From: Psoroptes ovis
Lineage: Eukaryota; Arthropoda; Arachnida; Sarcoptiformes; Psoroptidae
NCBI GenBank assembly: GCA_002943765.1
Contig: PQWQ01000030.1
Span: 374,501-438,500 of the forward strand
Direction of reading: 5' to 3'
DNA: 64,000 nucleotides
Position 1 is the first letter of the stretch. Each line of letters opens with the position of its first letter. Below are positions 1 through 12,021 of the stretch, piece after piece. The notes beneath the pieces are model-generated. The model worked only from the letters and a program-made list of their open reading frames with translations, did not search any database and was not told where the DNA came from. The position numbers were made by a program, and so were the translations under genes.

Positions 1-26
1 CAGATTCGAATTAAAAAATGACTTAC

Positions 27-144
27 TTCGACGATGATGACTTTTTGAATCATCTTCTTCTGGTGGATCATGTGATGTTTGATCGATAACCGTATATTGA
101 CAATCACTATTATCACCACCACTATTATCATCACTATCACTCAT
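27..144 (-). CDS. First coding exon of unidentified minus-strand gene (partial)
   Basis: The ATG lies at 142-144 on the minus strand and opens a 39-codon acidic, Ser/Asp-rich N-terminus (MSDSDDNSGGDNSD...) that ends in basic residues (SHHRR). The exon closes at a consensus GTAAGT donor (21-26), and the rest of the gene lies off the left edge. The 118-nt length leaves one base for the next codon. No domain is visible in this fragment and I do not recognise the protein. A GT donor directly after an ATG-led, in-frame segment is the main evidence for a real first exon. Confidence 0.5.
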
Positions 145-623
145 TTTTCGATTAAGATGTGGTTGCAGATTGGACCAAATTTATTCGAATTTTTTTTTCG
201 GGAATCACTAATCACCGAATCACTAGTCACAAGTCACTGAATTTTTTGAAAATACACTGAAGTACCCTATGAATTTTCGGGTCATCAAATCGAATTCGGT
301 ACAATTTTGGAGTCAAAATCAAATAAGAAAATTAACAATTATTCAAAATAACCAATATGGCCGCCACTGATGAACGTGGGAGAGAATATAACTCGCTAAT
401 GCATAATAAACATTCACATTAAAAAAAAATATTAAATGAACACACACACACACATACACGGAGCGAATGATGGTGGTGGCGGTGGTGGTGGTGGTGAGCC
501 AGTGGAGGACAACGATCAACAAAACAAATGTAACGACAACAACAACAACGACAACACCGCGCCGAATGGAAATTTTTATAGCCTTGCCAATATGTATGCA
601 CACATAAAAACAGACCAGCCACC

Positions 624-649
624 AAAAAAAAAAAAAAAAAAAAAAAAAA
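624..649. repeat. Poly(A) run, 26 bp
   Basis: This uninterrupted A tract follows a stretch with GGT, AAC and CA microsatellites (436-620). It shows no retroposon structure such as a target duplication. Confidence 0.9.
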
Positions 650-3437
650 CTGCGAATCAAAAACAATCAGTTTTTTGGGATTACTACTAACGCCACCATG
701 TGGTACTTTTAAAATCACCCCCGGGGGGTTCTGGTAAATTTTTTTTCAAATTTTTTTTCTGGGAAATTTCTCAGAAATTCTAATTTCGTATAATTAAATG
801 TTGAATGGGTTGAAATCAAAATTTTTGAATAAATATATGACCAGGGGGGGCTATTTGAACAACAACGTTGATTCGATATTCAAAATACTTTATATACGCG
901 AATACATTGATATTCATCAATATACACACACATATACGTATATATAAATAGATATAAGTACAGAATATCCCTCCGGTAGAGTTAAAATAGCCATTATTAT
1001 ATGACCGGTATTGAGGGGGGGCCAATACATACGCACACACACATATATACATGCAATTTTATATGAGATTTGTATATACGTGTATATATGTACGAAATCT
1101 ATATACACATATATTTGTTATATCTATCAATGTGTCAGTATGTCTGTCTGTCTGTCCATCTTTTCAAAATCTTTCAATCCATCCGTGGCCATAGGTATTC
1201 GATGGAAAAGCGAAGAAAAAAGGGGTCATATTTTTGCCTTTAAACAATTCAAATGAGAAAAAATATCATTTGGGCACATTTGCGCCACCAAGCGGCATTT
1301 GGGCGAACTGAAAGAATGATTTTTGAAGACAATTTTCAATCTAAAATGCCAAACGATTCAAAGATTTTGAAATCAGCTCAATACGTTTCGATGCTTAGAC
1401 TATCACCAGTTGAAATGTCTTAGCGATTTGATTTAGACCTGCAAAAATGGCCTTAAAAATTGATTGGATTCAAATCGAACGTAGCGTTGTTGTGGAGCAT
1501 ATTGATTACTAATCCGTTGACCATCAAAGAATAAATCAATCTTCGAACTCGTGGCCCAAAAAGGGTTGATAATTCTCGATTACTTCAAACTATTTTTTCA
1601 GCATCAAAATTTTCAAAATTTTCTAATTTTGAAAATTTAAATTTTTTGCTGTTTATAATATGAACAACAGATGGCGCTAGTGTCGAGCTGAAAAAATTAT
1701 GAAAAATTTGAAATTTTTCATAATTTTTCACCATTTATCATAAATCTAATCCAATAAATTATTTATGAGATAATGAACGATGATAAAAAATGGAAAAAAC
1801 AAACACCTCGATTATACAACAACACAAAACAAACAAGAAAAATGATGGGACAAACTGCAAAATGACATCGTAAATCAGTGTAAACATTGACAACAACGAA
1901 GCACCAACAACATGGAAAAATCAATCGAGAATTTCATTTAAAATTCAGTTCAAAACCCAATGAAAACCCATTGAAAATTCAGTGAAAATCCAATAAAACA
2001 CAATGAAATATGGAATAATAATGAAAATCAGAAGGAAAAATATTGAAAAATTCATTTTTTTCAAAATCAAATATTTCGAAAAATGAATGAATAATTTTTA
2101 CCATTTGTTTTCTATGTAGCAGATGTTTTTTGTTATTTTGGGTCCAAAAAATGTTTTACCAAGGAATTCCTATGTCGAATTCCATGTTTCATCAATCGAC
2201 TTTCATAATTCCATGTTTCATAACTCTTTGCTGTTGAAACAACACTAATAATAACGAAAATTTTTTCAGTGTTGTTTGACATCTAAAAGAAAAATTTTTA
2301 ATGAATTATGAAATATTAAATAAATGATTGTCAAGTTTATTTTGATTTTGGTGCAAGTAAAATGTCAAAAATTTGGTTGTAATAAGGTGTCAACCTTTGC
2401 TTGAAATTCAATGAAAATATGAAAGCAAAAGTGATTATAATCGATTGATATTTCAATGTTTTAATCAAAAGTTAATTGGTACGATTTTGATTCGAGAAAA
2501 ACTTTGAATTCGAATCGAAGAAATCTAAAATAAATTTCAAAAACTTTTTAATGAGTTAAGAATGTTTCATTCCTTGGGCCTAATTGAAACCAATTATAAC
2601 CAATCATCGATCAAAATTTCGATAAAATTGTTTAAAGCAATTTGAAAAGTAACATTTTTCGATCAAAATTTCATATTTTGTAAAATTGTTAATCGAAGAA
2701 AATAATGTAAACTTTTTATATTTCTCATTGAATGACAGGGAAAAATTCGAAAAATATCCGAAGAATTGGTGATTGGGTCTTAGCTGAAATTTCTCATTCA
2801 TTCTGACAGTTATTTGAAATATGATTCATTTTTTGAGTTTTCAAGTTTTCAAGCTGAAAACATGACAGAAAATAGCTTGAAATTCGACAGTTTCATTCAA
2901 AGAATATTGCACGTTGCATTTAATGCGGGGCAGCCAACTTTTGGCTTGTTTTATTCTGTTTTCAAATATTCAAATCTTAATACATCTTATCATAGATATA
3001 TCAATATGTTTATTCAAGCTTTAATGATAAGAACTCATTGAATATATATTTGGAGAAGAAATGGATTGAAAAATCTTTAATTTAAAGTTTATGATATTTC
3101 AAACATTTATATTCATCCTGCTTTTTGAAAATTTGCATTTGAATACACACTGCATTATTGCTGACACTGAACCCAAAGCACTAAAAAAAATGAATAACAA
3201 ATAAATAAAGATTAATCTTTGCATTCATTCATTGCATAAACAAACAGACATTAAATTCGAATCTAATGGCGTAAAACTACTACTGATATAATAAACTATA
3301 ATCTTTAAAATTTCAAAAACAATCCAATGAATGAATGATGGTATTATCAATTGAGATTTTATTGGTATTATTACGACAGGAATTTTTTCGAAATGTTTCA
3401 CATACAAGCATTTTCACAGGCTATAGAATTTTGTCTA

Positions 3438-3519
3438 TTGGATTGTCCGGAAAGTTTTTGCCGATTTACTATTATTGAAAAACATTTAAAAATCGGCAAA
3501 AACTTTCCGGACAACCTAA
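3438..3519 (+). mobile_element. Mariner-type mini-MITE copy 1 (core B)
   Basis: This 82-bp palindrome has arms running from GGATTGTCCGG to CCGGACAACC and is flanked by TA on both sides. The core reads CCGATTTAC...AAATCGGCAAAAAC. Confidence 0.85.
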
Positions 3520-3812
3520 TAAAAACAGATGATTATAATGAATTTTCTGTAAGGAAAAAATGTTCCAAATTTGGGCCAAGATTTTCTAAAACATTTTGTT
3601 GTTCATAATGTGCAATATTGTGTCGACCGTAGTAAGAAATAATCCATTCGACAAAAAAAAATTAATGATTTTTTTTTCTTCAAAATTTCAAATGTAAATC
3701 TTTAAATATTTGAAAAAAAGATTCTTTTCACACATTTTCTCCATGTGTATTTAGCGATATATTAATAAATAATGCTGTGTAAAGATTTATATAAAAAAAT
3801 ATCGAGCAATAT

Positions 3813-3894
3813 TTGGGTGTCCGAAAAGTTCATTCGGCTTAATCATTGCTAGAGTTGTTCATGAAAATCGACCAGAATTTTACGGACAGCGTAA
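3813..3894 (+). mobile_element. Mariner-type mini-MITE copy 2 (core A)
   Basis: The arms are diverged (GGGTGTCCG / CGGACAGCG). The core holds the asymmetric AGAGTTGTTCATGAAAATCG signature of subfamily A. Confidence 0.8.
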
Positions 3895-4085
3895 TGAATG
3901 TTCAAGAGCTTTGAAAGATTAAATGAATGAAATCGGAATTGAATAACGAAGAATAAATGAAAAAAAAATTATCGATTTTGTCCATAGAAATGTAAAATTC
4001 CTATACATACACCAATACAAAAGTATGGCATTGATTCGGCTGCCCAGAATTTTAAAAAATCATGAATCTTGTTATTATTAATATA

Positions 4086-4170
4086 TTAGATTGTCCGGAA
4101 AGTTTATTCGGCTCAATCACCGATAGAGTTGCTCGATGAAAATCGGCCAGAACTTTTCGGACAACCAAAA
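4086..4170 (+). mobile_element. Mariner-type mini-MITE copy 3 (core A)
   Basis: The element starts TTAGATTGTCCGG after TA and ends CGGACAACC near TA. The core carries AGAGTTGCTCGATGAAAATC. Confidence 0.85.
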
Positions 4171-4881
4171 TATTATTGTTTTTTTTTGTGAGGATTTCGC
4201 CATTGTTGGATGGGTAAAAGATAGCAAAATTCAAAAATGAAAAATCCCGAATTGAATGGCGCAAAGAAATTGAAATTTCTCGTTGAAAATCGATGCATTT
4301 GTACCCGAAAATACACAGAAAAACATCACCCGAAATCGATCGATCGATCTTTTAATCGATTTTCTCCGAAGAAATACATGTCTTGAATGCATAGATTTTA
4401 TTATTATAACCATGGACCACCACCATTATTATTATACTCGACAAAATTTCCAAAATTTGAAATTTTTTCCCATTAAATCTATTGAATGGTCGTGTATTTA
4501 CCCATATGAACCAAACATGAACCAAACAAACCAAACAACAGAAAAAAGGCCCCGAAGAAATATTTGAAATTTGGTAATTTGAAATTTTGAAAATTTAAAA
4601 AAATTTAAATTTTCAAATTTGAATCCTGGAAATTGAATGGTCAATTTACTATTTTTTCTCGGTCCTTTTTCGAAGGAAAATTTGAAATGTTTCCATCAGT
4701 CACAGCAGGGATAATTATTTGAAATTTTCGGTCCAAATGAATCAAAAACAAAGGCTGGGAAAATCCAGGGAAACAATTACGGAAATTTTCCAAGAAATTC
4801 ACCAAAATTCCAAATTCGATAAATCATATTTTTCTAGGAAATTTTCTCTCAACCAAATTTACCGCATAAATATTTGAACAT

Positions 4882-5022
4882 CAAAGATTTTTAAGATTTC
4901 GGAGTTTTAAAATTAATTTTCGTAATTTTCAAATTGAATTTCGTAATTTTACCATTCAAAATTACATTGAAAACTACGAAAATTAATTTCAAAACTACGA
5001 ATCAAAACTTGAAATCCTCGTA
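4882..5022. mobile_element. Tc1-like foldback MITE copy 1
   Basis: The inverted arms are built from AAAATTAATTTTCGTAATTTT and its complement, meeting near 4953. The outer ends are more degraded than in the other four copies, so boundaries are approximate. Confidence 0.6.
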
Positions 5023-5172
5023 TTTCTTTTATTGCTTTATTCAAATTTTAAAATTTTAATATTTTTCAAGATTACTTTTGATGATGATGATGATGATGAA
5101 ATATTCAATTTTTTATGTTATGTTATGATGATCGATTTAACTGAGAGATACGATCATCATCATTGAATGATA

Positions 5173-5254
5173 ATAGGTTGTCCGAAAAGTTCATTCGGCT
5201 CAATCACCAAAGAGTTGCTCATGAAAATCGGCCAAAATTTTTCGGACAATCTAA
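5173..5254 (+). mobile_element. Mariner-type mini-MITE copy 4 (core A)
   Basis: The element runs from ATAGGTTGTCCG to CGGACAATCTAA. The core holds AGAGTTGCTCATGAAAATCG. Confidence 0.85.
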
Positions 5255-6312
5255 TAGAATATCAGACAATTTATAAAAACGAAAATTCAAAATGTAAAAG
5301 AGGATCGACAAATCAATCGATTTTTTTTTGTTGTACGACTCTTAGATCATTCAGTTGTATGAGGTTGAGACCCTTTATTTCAAGTAGACATCCATTAACC
5401 AGAAAAATTCAATTCAAAATTCAATTCAAACATGGTTCGATATTTGAAATTTCCTGTCATACATTGATAACAGAGAAAAAATGGCAGTAAATCACATCCG
5501 TCGATCCACAACAATGGCCCAAAAATTGAATTCAAATGAATTCAATTTGTGGGACCCTAATCAAACAAACAAACATTAGAAAATTGAAAAGATTTTGGAG
5601 CGATTCACAAACACAATGCCCATATGAATACATAGATTGCCCATACATACAAATTGGCCAAAGAAAAGCCAAAAAATAATCATTTTGAAATGATAATTAT
5701 ATCTCACAAAGAAGAACCAGTGAAAATGATGGAAAACCCAAAACCAGAAAAAAAACCAGAAAACACCCAGCGAAAAAAAAACGATTAATAATTCCATGAT
5801 TATTTCATGCCATTCGTTTTATTCGGTCACACAAAACGATTATCGTAGATAACCAAGCCAGCCAAATGGCAGCCAGATAGTGTAAAAGCACGGAAAACAA
5901 TTGAAGCAATGAATGAAACATTTACAGAAAAAAAAAAATGATAATTATTATTACGAAAGGGCCCAAAATGAAAATGGAAAAAGCGACAATCGAATGGCAA
6001 AAAACGAATAATGAATAATATTTTTTTGGTTCATTTTGTTTCATTCATTGAGAAATACATTTGATTTCATTTCATTTCATTTAATGATAATGATAATAAT
6101 AATGATGAAAAATGATTGAATTTTATTATTTCGGAGACAAATATTAACGAATAATAATTATTAAATGTATTTGAATAAGTACACAATACGAAAAAACAAA
6201 TGAATATTTATTTATTTTGTTTCTATTCATTAATTTGGTTTCGAATCAATTTTAATTATTATGGAAAAATTGGAATAAATAGTAATTACATGTTGTTGCA
6301 GTGATTGTACCG

Positions 6313-6314
<2 letters not shown>

Positions 6315-6362
<48 letters not shown>
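6315..6362. repeat. Poly(T) run, 48 bp
   Basis: A single uninterrupted T tract. I see no element upstream or downstream to which it would be a tail, and its true length may be uncertain in the assembly. Confidence 0.9.
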
Positions 6363-6363
<1 letters not shown>

Positions 6364-7018
6364 GTTCACTAGCAACCCTTTGGTTATCATTTTTTAAAAA
6401 TTAAATTCAGGCTATTTTCCGGTGAATATTTCAATGAGGACCCATTGAAATATTTTTTTTTTTTTTTTGAAAAAATTAAAATTCATTGTACCCTATCATT
6501 CATTCATCTCACCCGAACAAACCCAATAATTTCAAAATGATATGACTAATTGGAATTCTGTAATTCGGAAATTTTTAAATTCTGAATTATTTGGAAGAGG
6601 GTCCATATATTTTGATAAGACTATTGTCAGCCAAAAATTTTCGGATCATTGAAACGAAAATAATGATCATCATTATTTGACTGAATAGCAACAATGACTG
6701 AACGAATTTAAATGAATGAATCTGAATCAATGGAATGGGTCGTAATCTGTTTTCAATTATTATTTTTCAAAGATTATAGTTTCGATGAAATGGAAAAATA
6801 ATTATAAAAAGTCTCAAAACTCTATGAAAACCCTTGATACATTGTGAATTGAAAAAATTCGAAAGAAATTCAAGAAAATGATGAAAATTGAGATGCTCAT
6901 TAGCGAGAATTATTATTATTAGCGTGATACAAAAATAATAAGAATTTCAAATACCAAAATTCAATATAACTTTCGATATTCGCTGGAAATTGTGAAATTA
7001 TCATTATTTTCAAAATAT

Positions 7019-7101
7019 TTAAGTTGTCCGAAAAGTTCATCACCGGTTAATCAATCGAGAGTTGTTCATGAAAATCGCCCAAAACTTTTCGGACAGCCTA
7101 A
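7019..7101 (+). mobile_element. Mariner-type mini-MITE copy 5 (core A)
   Basis: Ends are TTAAGTTGTCCG and CGGACAGCCTAA. The core contains TCAATCGAGAGTTGTTCATG. Confidence 0.85.
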
Positions 7102-7289
7102 ATAGAAAATATCTGATTCTGAGATATAAATATATTTCTGATCATTATTTTTTTGATTTCTCTGTGCTATTATTATTACACAACTGAACATTATCGAAGA
7201 ATTCCGAATAAAATAGAAATTGATTATACGGAACTCTTTGGCTTCGAGATTCTTTGCATCTTGTTCCTATGATTATTATGCTATTTCTA

Positions 7290-7372
7290 TAAGATTGTCC
7301 GGAAAGTTTGGGCCGATTTTCATGAGCCACTCTCGATTGATTAACCGGTGATGAACTTTTCGGACAACCTAA
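7290..7372 (-). mobile_element. Mariner-type mini-MITE copy 6 (core A, inverted)
   Basis: Same family as copy 5, about 190 bp away, but with the core in the opposite orientation (CATGAGCCACTCTCGATTGA). Ends are AAGATTGTCCGG and CGGACAACCTAA. Confidence 0.85.
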
Positions 7373-7774
7373 AATTTTCAAAATTCTAAAATTCAAACAT
7401 TATTTGATTGATTGAAATATTTTTGAAAAGAAACTTTTTTTTTCTGGTTCAACCATGTTGGAGGCCAAATTATGCAAAAATATCGAATAGGGGCAAATAT
7501 GTATTTTTGTATTTACACATTAATATTCTAGTAAGAAATGGAAGAAATAAGAAAATCACTGAATATCAAATAAAAACTTTCAAACATTTTCATGTCATTT
7601 CAACTTGTTAAACATTTTTGAATTTGTATGCAGCAGCATGTTAATTGCAGCCGTTTATGCAGTTTAAATTCATGGATATTGTAGAATTGCATAATAAGTT
7701 TGAAATTCAGTTCGTGAAATTCCATGGTGAAATATTTTAAATATTTTTTCCGTTTATTTTTTAAGGCATTTATA

Positions 7775-7857
7775 TTAGATTGTCCGAAAAGTTCTTGTCG
7801 ATTTTCATGAACAACTCTATCGGTGATTGAGCCGAATGAACTTTTCGGACAACCTAA
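7775..7857 (-). mobile_element. Mariner-type mini-MITE copy 7 (core A, inverted)
   Basis: A clean 83-bp element from TTAGATTGTCCG to CGGACAACCTAA, flanked by TA on both sides, with the core CATGAACAACTCTATCGG. Confidence 0.9.
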
Positions 7858-8449
7858 TATTTGATTACAAAAAAAAAAAAAAAATGATTACACCCTGCAT
7901 TTAATGATTGTTCAAGTTCATATATGAAACGGTTTATGAAATCAACATTACAATAAACACTAAAAAATTATGGACAAGTAATAGTTTGAAATTGAATTTT
8001 CACAATTTCAATGCAGTTAATTTCAATGCATTCAAAATTAATCAAATAATTAGGCATCACATGTGACTTAGTAGTATTTGAAATGTTTCAAGACTAATCG
8101 ATCAAAATTGATTACAAATCGAATGAATGAATGATGAAGATTTGGATGAGAATAAATTGTGATTTCAATAATGATCAATCGATGATTTGAATGATTGAAT
8201 TGAATTGAAGAAAGCAAAGAAAAACAAAAGAAAATGTCAAACATATATAAATCTATTTATTAATTGAAAAATATAACAAAATTGATTGATTATATGTTTC
8301 AATTAATATCATTAATTATTCGAAAGTAAACAAACAAAGTGAACAAACTTGAAAAATTAAATAGAAAAAGATCAATTCTCCTCCTCAAGAAATGATCAAT
8401 CGTTTTTTCTTAGAAATAATAGCCCAAGAAACAAATGAACAAATATATA

Positions 8450-8532
8450 TTAGATTGTCCGAAAAGTCCGATTCCGGTTAATCAATCGAGAGTTGCTCGA
8501 GAAAATCGACGAAAATTTTCCGGACAACCTTG
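8450..8532 (+). mobile_element. Mariner-type mini-MITE copy 8 (core A)
   Basis: Starts TTAGATTGTCCG after TA and ends CGGACAACCTTG before TA. The core holds AGAGTTGCTCGAGAAAATCG. Confidence 0.85.
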
Positions 8533-8962
8533 TATATATCAACATTGAATTGAAAAATTGAATTAATTTTCTTTTCAATGTTTATTTTCAATTAGACATC
8601 GAAGGCAAGTGAATAGTCTTTGTTAAGAATTTTTTTGTTTTATTTGTTTAGTTCGATTGTGTTGTACAAAAATCAAACAAAATCAAACAATAATCATTAT
8701 CAATAACAAACATATAAACATACAAATATCGAAACACAAACAATAATAATAATAATGATTGGAATGAGTGTATTGTTCTATTGAATACACCAAAATATGT
8801 TTTTGACATCAGTCAATTTTTTTTGCTCTTCTTTATTTGATAAAATTCGAACATCAACAAAAAAACAATTGGACAAAAATTAAATATAAAAAAAATGAAA
8901 TTGAACAAAACAAAACAATAACAATGGAATCAAAGATTCCTTTTGTAAGCAATAAATTAATA

Positions 8963-9044
8963 AAAGGTTGTCCGGAAAGTTATGGCCGATTTTTATGGGC
9001 AACACTATTGTGATTAAGCGGAATGGTCTTTGCGGACAACCTAA
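8963..9044 (-). mobile_element. Mariner-type mini-MITE copy 9 (core A, inverted)
   Basis: Ends are AAAGGTTGTCCGG and CGGACAACCTAA followed by TA. The core is a diverged inverted A type (TTATGGGCAACACTATTG). Confidence 0.8.
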
Positions 9045-9377
9045 TATTTTGACAATGGTGCAGGAATTTCGGAGAATTTCAAAGAATTTTTCTCGAATTC
9101 GAGATCTACAAAAAAATGGTCGAATGATTGGTGAGTTTTATAATTGAAAAACTTTTAATTATTCACTTGGACAATGATGAAGAATTATGGCAGAATTTTT
9201 GTTTTTCTCGATCAGATTGGAATGGGACAATTTTAGGACTATGGAATTTTCAATCAATTTGAGAGGAAAATTCAAAAATCAATCCATGGAAATTGACAAT
9301 CGACAATCTACAATAGCAATAATAATGATGAAAAACGAGAAATTGCAAATCAATAACGAAGAATTTTTCAATTTCTA

Positions 9378-9460
9378 TTAGGAGGTTGTCCGAAAAGTTT
9401 TTCCGATTAATCAATAGAGTTGCTCATAAAAATCGGCCAAGACTTTTCGGACAACCTAAA
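9378..9460 (+). mobile_element. Mariner-type mini-MITE copy 10 (core A)
   Basis: Starts TTAGGAGGTTGTCCG, with three extra bases in the left end, after TA. The core has AGAGTTGCTCATAAAAATCG and the right end is CGGACAACCTAA. Confidence 0.85.
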
Positions 9461-9694
9461 TATTTTTGAAAAAAATAATAAAACGGAAATAATCGATTGA
9501 GATATAAAAATGAATTTTTTTTCTTTTATTTTCGAAATGGAAAATTTCAAAAATTGAAAAACATTATTTATCGGAAATAATAATGCTATCATTCAGGAAT
9601 CAAACCTTTCATTTTTTTTTTTTTTTTTTCATTGAATGATATGTGTGTAATTCAAAAATCAGTAAATGTAAAATTTCAAATTTGGTGAAAAATA

Positions 9695-9774
9695 TTTGGT
9701 TGTCCGTAAAGTTTTTGTCGATTCACTAATTGAAAAACATTTGAAAATCGGTGAAAACTTTTAGGACAACCTAA
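9695..9774 (+). mobile_element. Mariner-type mini-MITE copy 11 (core B)
   Basis: An 80-bp element flanked by TA, with ends TTTGGTTGTCCG and AGGACAACCTAA. The core is ACTAATTGAAAAACATTTG. Confidence 0.85.
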
Positions 9775-10504
9775 TATAATTTCAAATAATTTATTTTTGT
9801 TCTGCACAAAAATTTTCTGCAAAATCATCAAAGTCTAAGGCCTAGACTCTAGGCCCTAGCAAAAAATATTACATTTTTTTCAAAGATATTCCATATCAAA
9901 TATCGATAATAAGCATTTTAAATTCTGATCATCATAATGATGTTCAATAATACATCGAATGTTCAAATTGATGTTTTTTTATCATTATTATTTCAATTAA
10001 AATTAACATTCGCTTGTAATTGCCATATGTGTGTCTGTATATCAGAAGCTCTAATAGGCTTTTTGTTTCAATTTTTTTTGTCAGGCCCGATTCAATGATT
10101 CAATTGCACAATTGAACAATATTTTCAAAGTACAAACACAAACAAAAACTAAATAAATGGCAATAATTGGCACATTTGATGTGGCTGAATAATTGGTCCA
10201 CGATGGACACGAATGAAAAATAACATTTTTGAAACATATTTAAGAAAAAAGAAGCGAAGACAACTAAAACAATTGAAGAGAAAACAATTGATTTTTCTTC
10301 AAAAACATTTATTTGTTTGCGATGTTTTCTTAGATGTCTGTCTTTAATACATAATAACATTTGAATGAATGAATATCAATAAAAGTTTTTATTAAACACT
10401 TACTTATTATTTATTATTATTGAATAATCTTAATTGGCCATCAAAAAAATAAGTGAAAACAAGGCGAAACATCACTTAAATACAAACAAATAATAATAAT
10501 ATTA

Positions 10505-10625
10505 CAGTGTTTTCAAGTTTTTATTCGTAGTTTTCAAGTTAATTTTCGTAGTTTTCAATGGGATTTCAAATCATAAAATTACGAAATTTAATTTTAAAAC
10601 TACGAATTAAAACTTTGAATCCATG
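10505..10625. mobile_element. Tc1-like foldback MITE copy 2
   Basis: A 121-bp element that starts CAGTG after TA and ends CCATG before TA. Its arms contain TTCGTAGTTTTCAAG and the complementary CTTAATTCG-type sequence. The CAGTG terminus plus TA duplication is the classical Tc1 end. Confidence 0.75.
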
Positions 10626-10883
10626 TAATGAAAAGTTTTTTTTTTGAAGAAAAATGTTGTAACATTTGTGAATTTATTTAATGGAACATTTCATTGTGTT
10701 GTTTCATTGGTTGGTTGGTTGGTCACTCGACATGTCTTCGAAATTCAGTTTGATTATTTTCAACATCATGAATGTGAAGTGATTGGTGGTGCTGGTGCTG
10801 TGAATAGCAGCGTCAATGGTTAATGATTGCAGCTAAAAAAATCAAAGTTTGTCGCGCAATAACCATTTAAAATAAATATAATA

Positions 10884-10965
10884 CTAGGTTGCTCGAAAAG
10901 TTTTGGCCGATTAATCGAATAGAGTTGTTCATGAAAATCGGCCAAAATTTTTCGGACAACTTTAA
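10884..10965 (+). mobile_element. Mariner-type mini-MITE copy 12 (core A)
   Basis: Left end CTAGGTTGCTCG after TA, right end CGGACAACTTTA. The core holds AGAGTTGTTCATGAAAATCG. Confidence 0.8.
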
Positions 10966-11279
10966 AATTTTCAAGTTGAAAATGAAATAAATAAATTGAT
11001 GTATGAATACTTCAAAATAAAATTCAACCAAGCGAAAAGCCAGAAAAAATCTGAAGAAAATGAAATGAAATGATGAAAACACAGCACTTTACATTTCTTA
11101 AATGTCGATATAAATATATAAATGAATTTGAATCACTTGTCAAGTAATAAATGATCAGTAAAGTTGATATACAATTCAAAATTTCGAGGACAAATTGACA
11201 GTTGTGAACCAACAACCACACATTATTAATTCAAAATTTAAAGTAAAAATGAAAAAGTTTGTTCATGAATTTTTTTCGA

Positions 11280-11379
11280 TTTTTCACCATGAAAAATGAA
11301 AAAAAAAAATTTGCAAAAACTATAGCCTAGATAGCCTTTGAATTTTTTCATGGTGAAAAATCCTAAGGCTATAGTTTTT
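11280..11379. repeat. Two interleaved inverted-repeat pairs
   Basis: A 17-bp sequence (TTTTTCACCATGAAAAA, 11280-11296) has its exact inverse at 11344-11360. AAAAACTATAGCCTAG (11315-11330) has its inverse, with one bulge, at 11363-11379. The order is A-B-A'-B', so the two stems cannot nest simply. Confidence 0.75.
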
Positions 11380-11574
11380 AGAAAAATTGAAAATTTTTTA
11401 ATTAATTAATCAATTTTAAAATTTGAAATTTTTCATTTATTTATTCATTTATAAATAATCCCGAATGTTTAAATGTTTCAAGGAATAATTTTTTTCATAT
11501 TTAAAATTATAACAAAAAACAAAAAGCTTTAATTATTTTTATTATTTTAAACAATTCATTTTTATTCATATATA

Positions 11575-11657
11575 TTGGGTTGTCCCATAAGTTCTTGCCG
11601 TTTTTTTAAATTTTTTTTTTAATTGGAAAAACGGCAAGAACTTATGGGACAACGTAA
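11575..11657. mobile_element. Mariner-type mini-MITE copy 13 (core D)
   Basis: Ends are TTGGGTTGTCCC and GGGACAACGTAA with TA on both sides. The arms run inward as CATAAGTTCTTGCCG and its exact inverse, the form closest to known mariner ends. Confidence 0.9.
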
Positions 11658-11941
11658 TATGTTTGAGCATCATTTAATAAGAATAATAATAATAATAATA
11701 TGGTATGCGCATTCGGCTGTATATCTCTGTTAATTGGTCTCTCCATTCTTGGGAATTTGCAATTTTTATGTTGATTTTCTCTGGATTTTTAAGCAAAAAT
11801 GGAAGAATTTTTCCCGCTTTCAGGTTCCTAGAATCATTTGTTCGATCATGGAAATTGGAAAAAATGAATGAAATTGAAAAAAAAATTAATCAAATGAATT
11901 TCTTCGCCTCTAAAATTGTGAAGAAAATAATTAGAAAAATA

Positions 11942-12021
11942 TAAAGTTGTCCGAAAAGTTTTCGCCGATTTTTATGAGCAACTCTATCGAAAAAGCGGAA
12001 TGAACTTTTAGGACAACCTAA
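11942..12021 (-). mobile_element. Mariner-type mini-MITE copy 14 (core A, inverted)
   Basis: An 80-bp element flanked by TA, with ends TAAAGTTGTCCG and AGGACAACCTAA. The core is ATGAGCAACTCTATCGAA. Confidence 0.85.

Noticed and set aside
436..690. An 84-codon plus-strand frame with Gly, Asn and Lys runs near the left edge
   Set aside because: It consists of CA, GGT and AAC microsatellites and a 26-A run. There is no domain and no splice context, so a chance frame in simple repeats is more likely.
6315..6362. The 48-T run as the tail of an inserted retroposon
   Set aside because: No target duplication or recognisable body lies next to it. It is treated as a simple homopolymer.
9836..9859. 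A short GC palindrome AGGCCTAGACTCTAGGCC
   Set aside because: It is a single short perfect palindrome with no repeat copies in the window and no element boundaries.
3438..12021. Interpretation of the repeated 80-bp palindromes as a CRISPR-like array or bacterial REP elements
   Set aside because: Spacing is irregular, the elements are flanked by TA duplications in a eukaryotic intron and intergenic context, and the ends are mariner-like.
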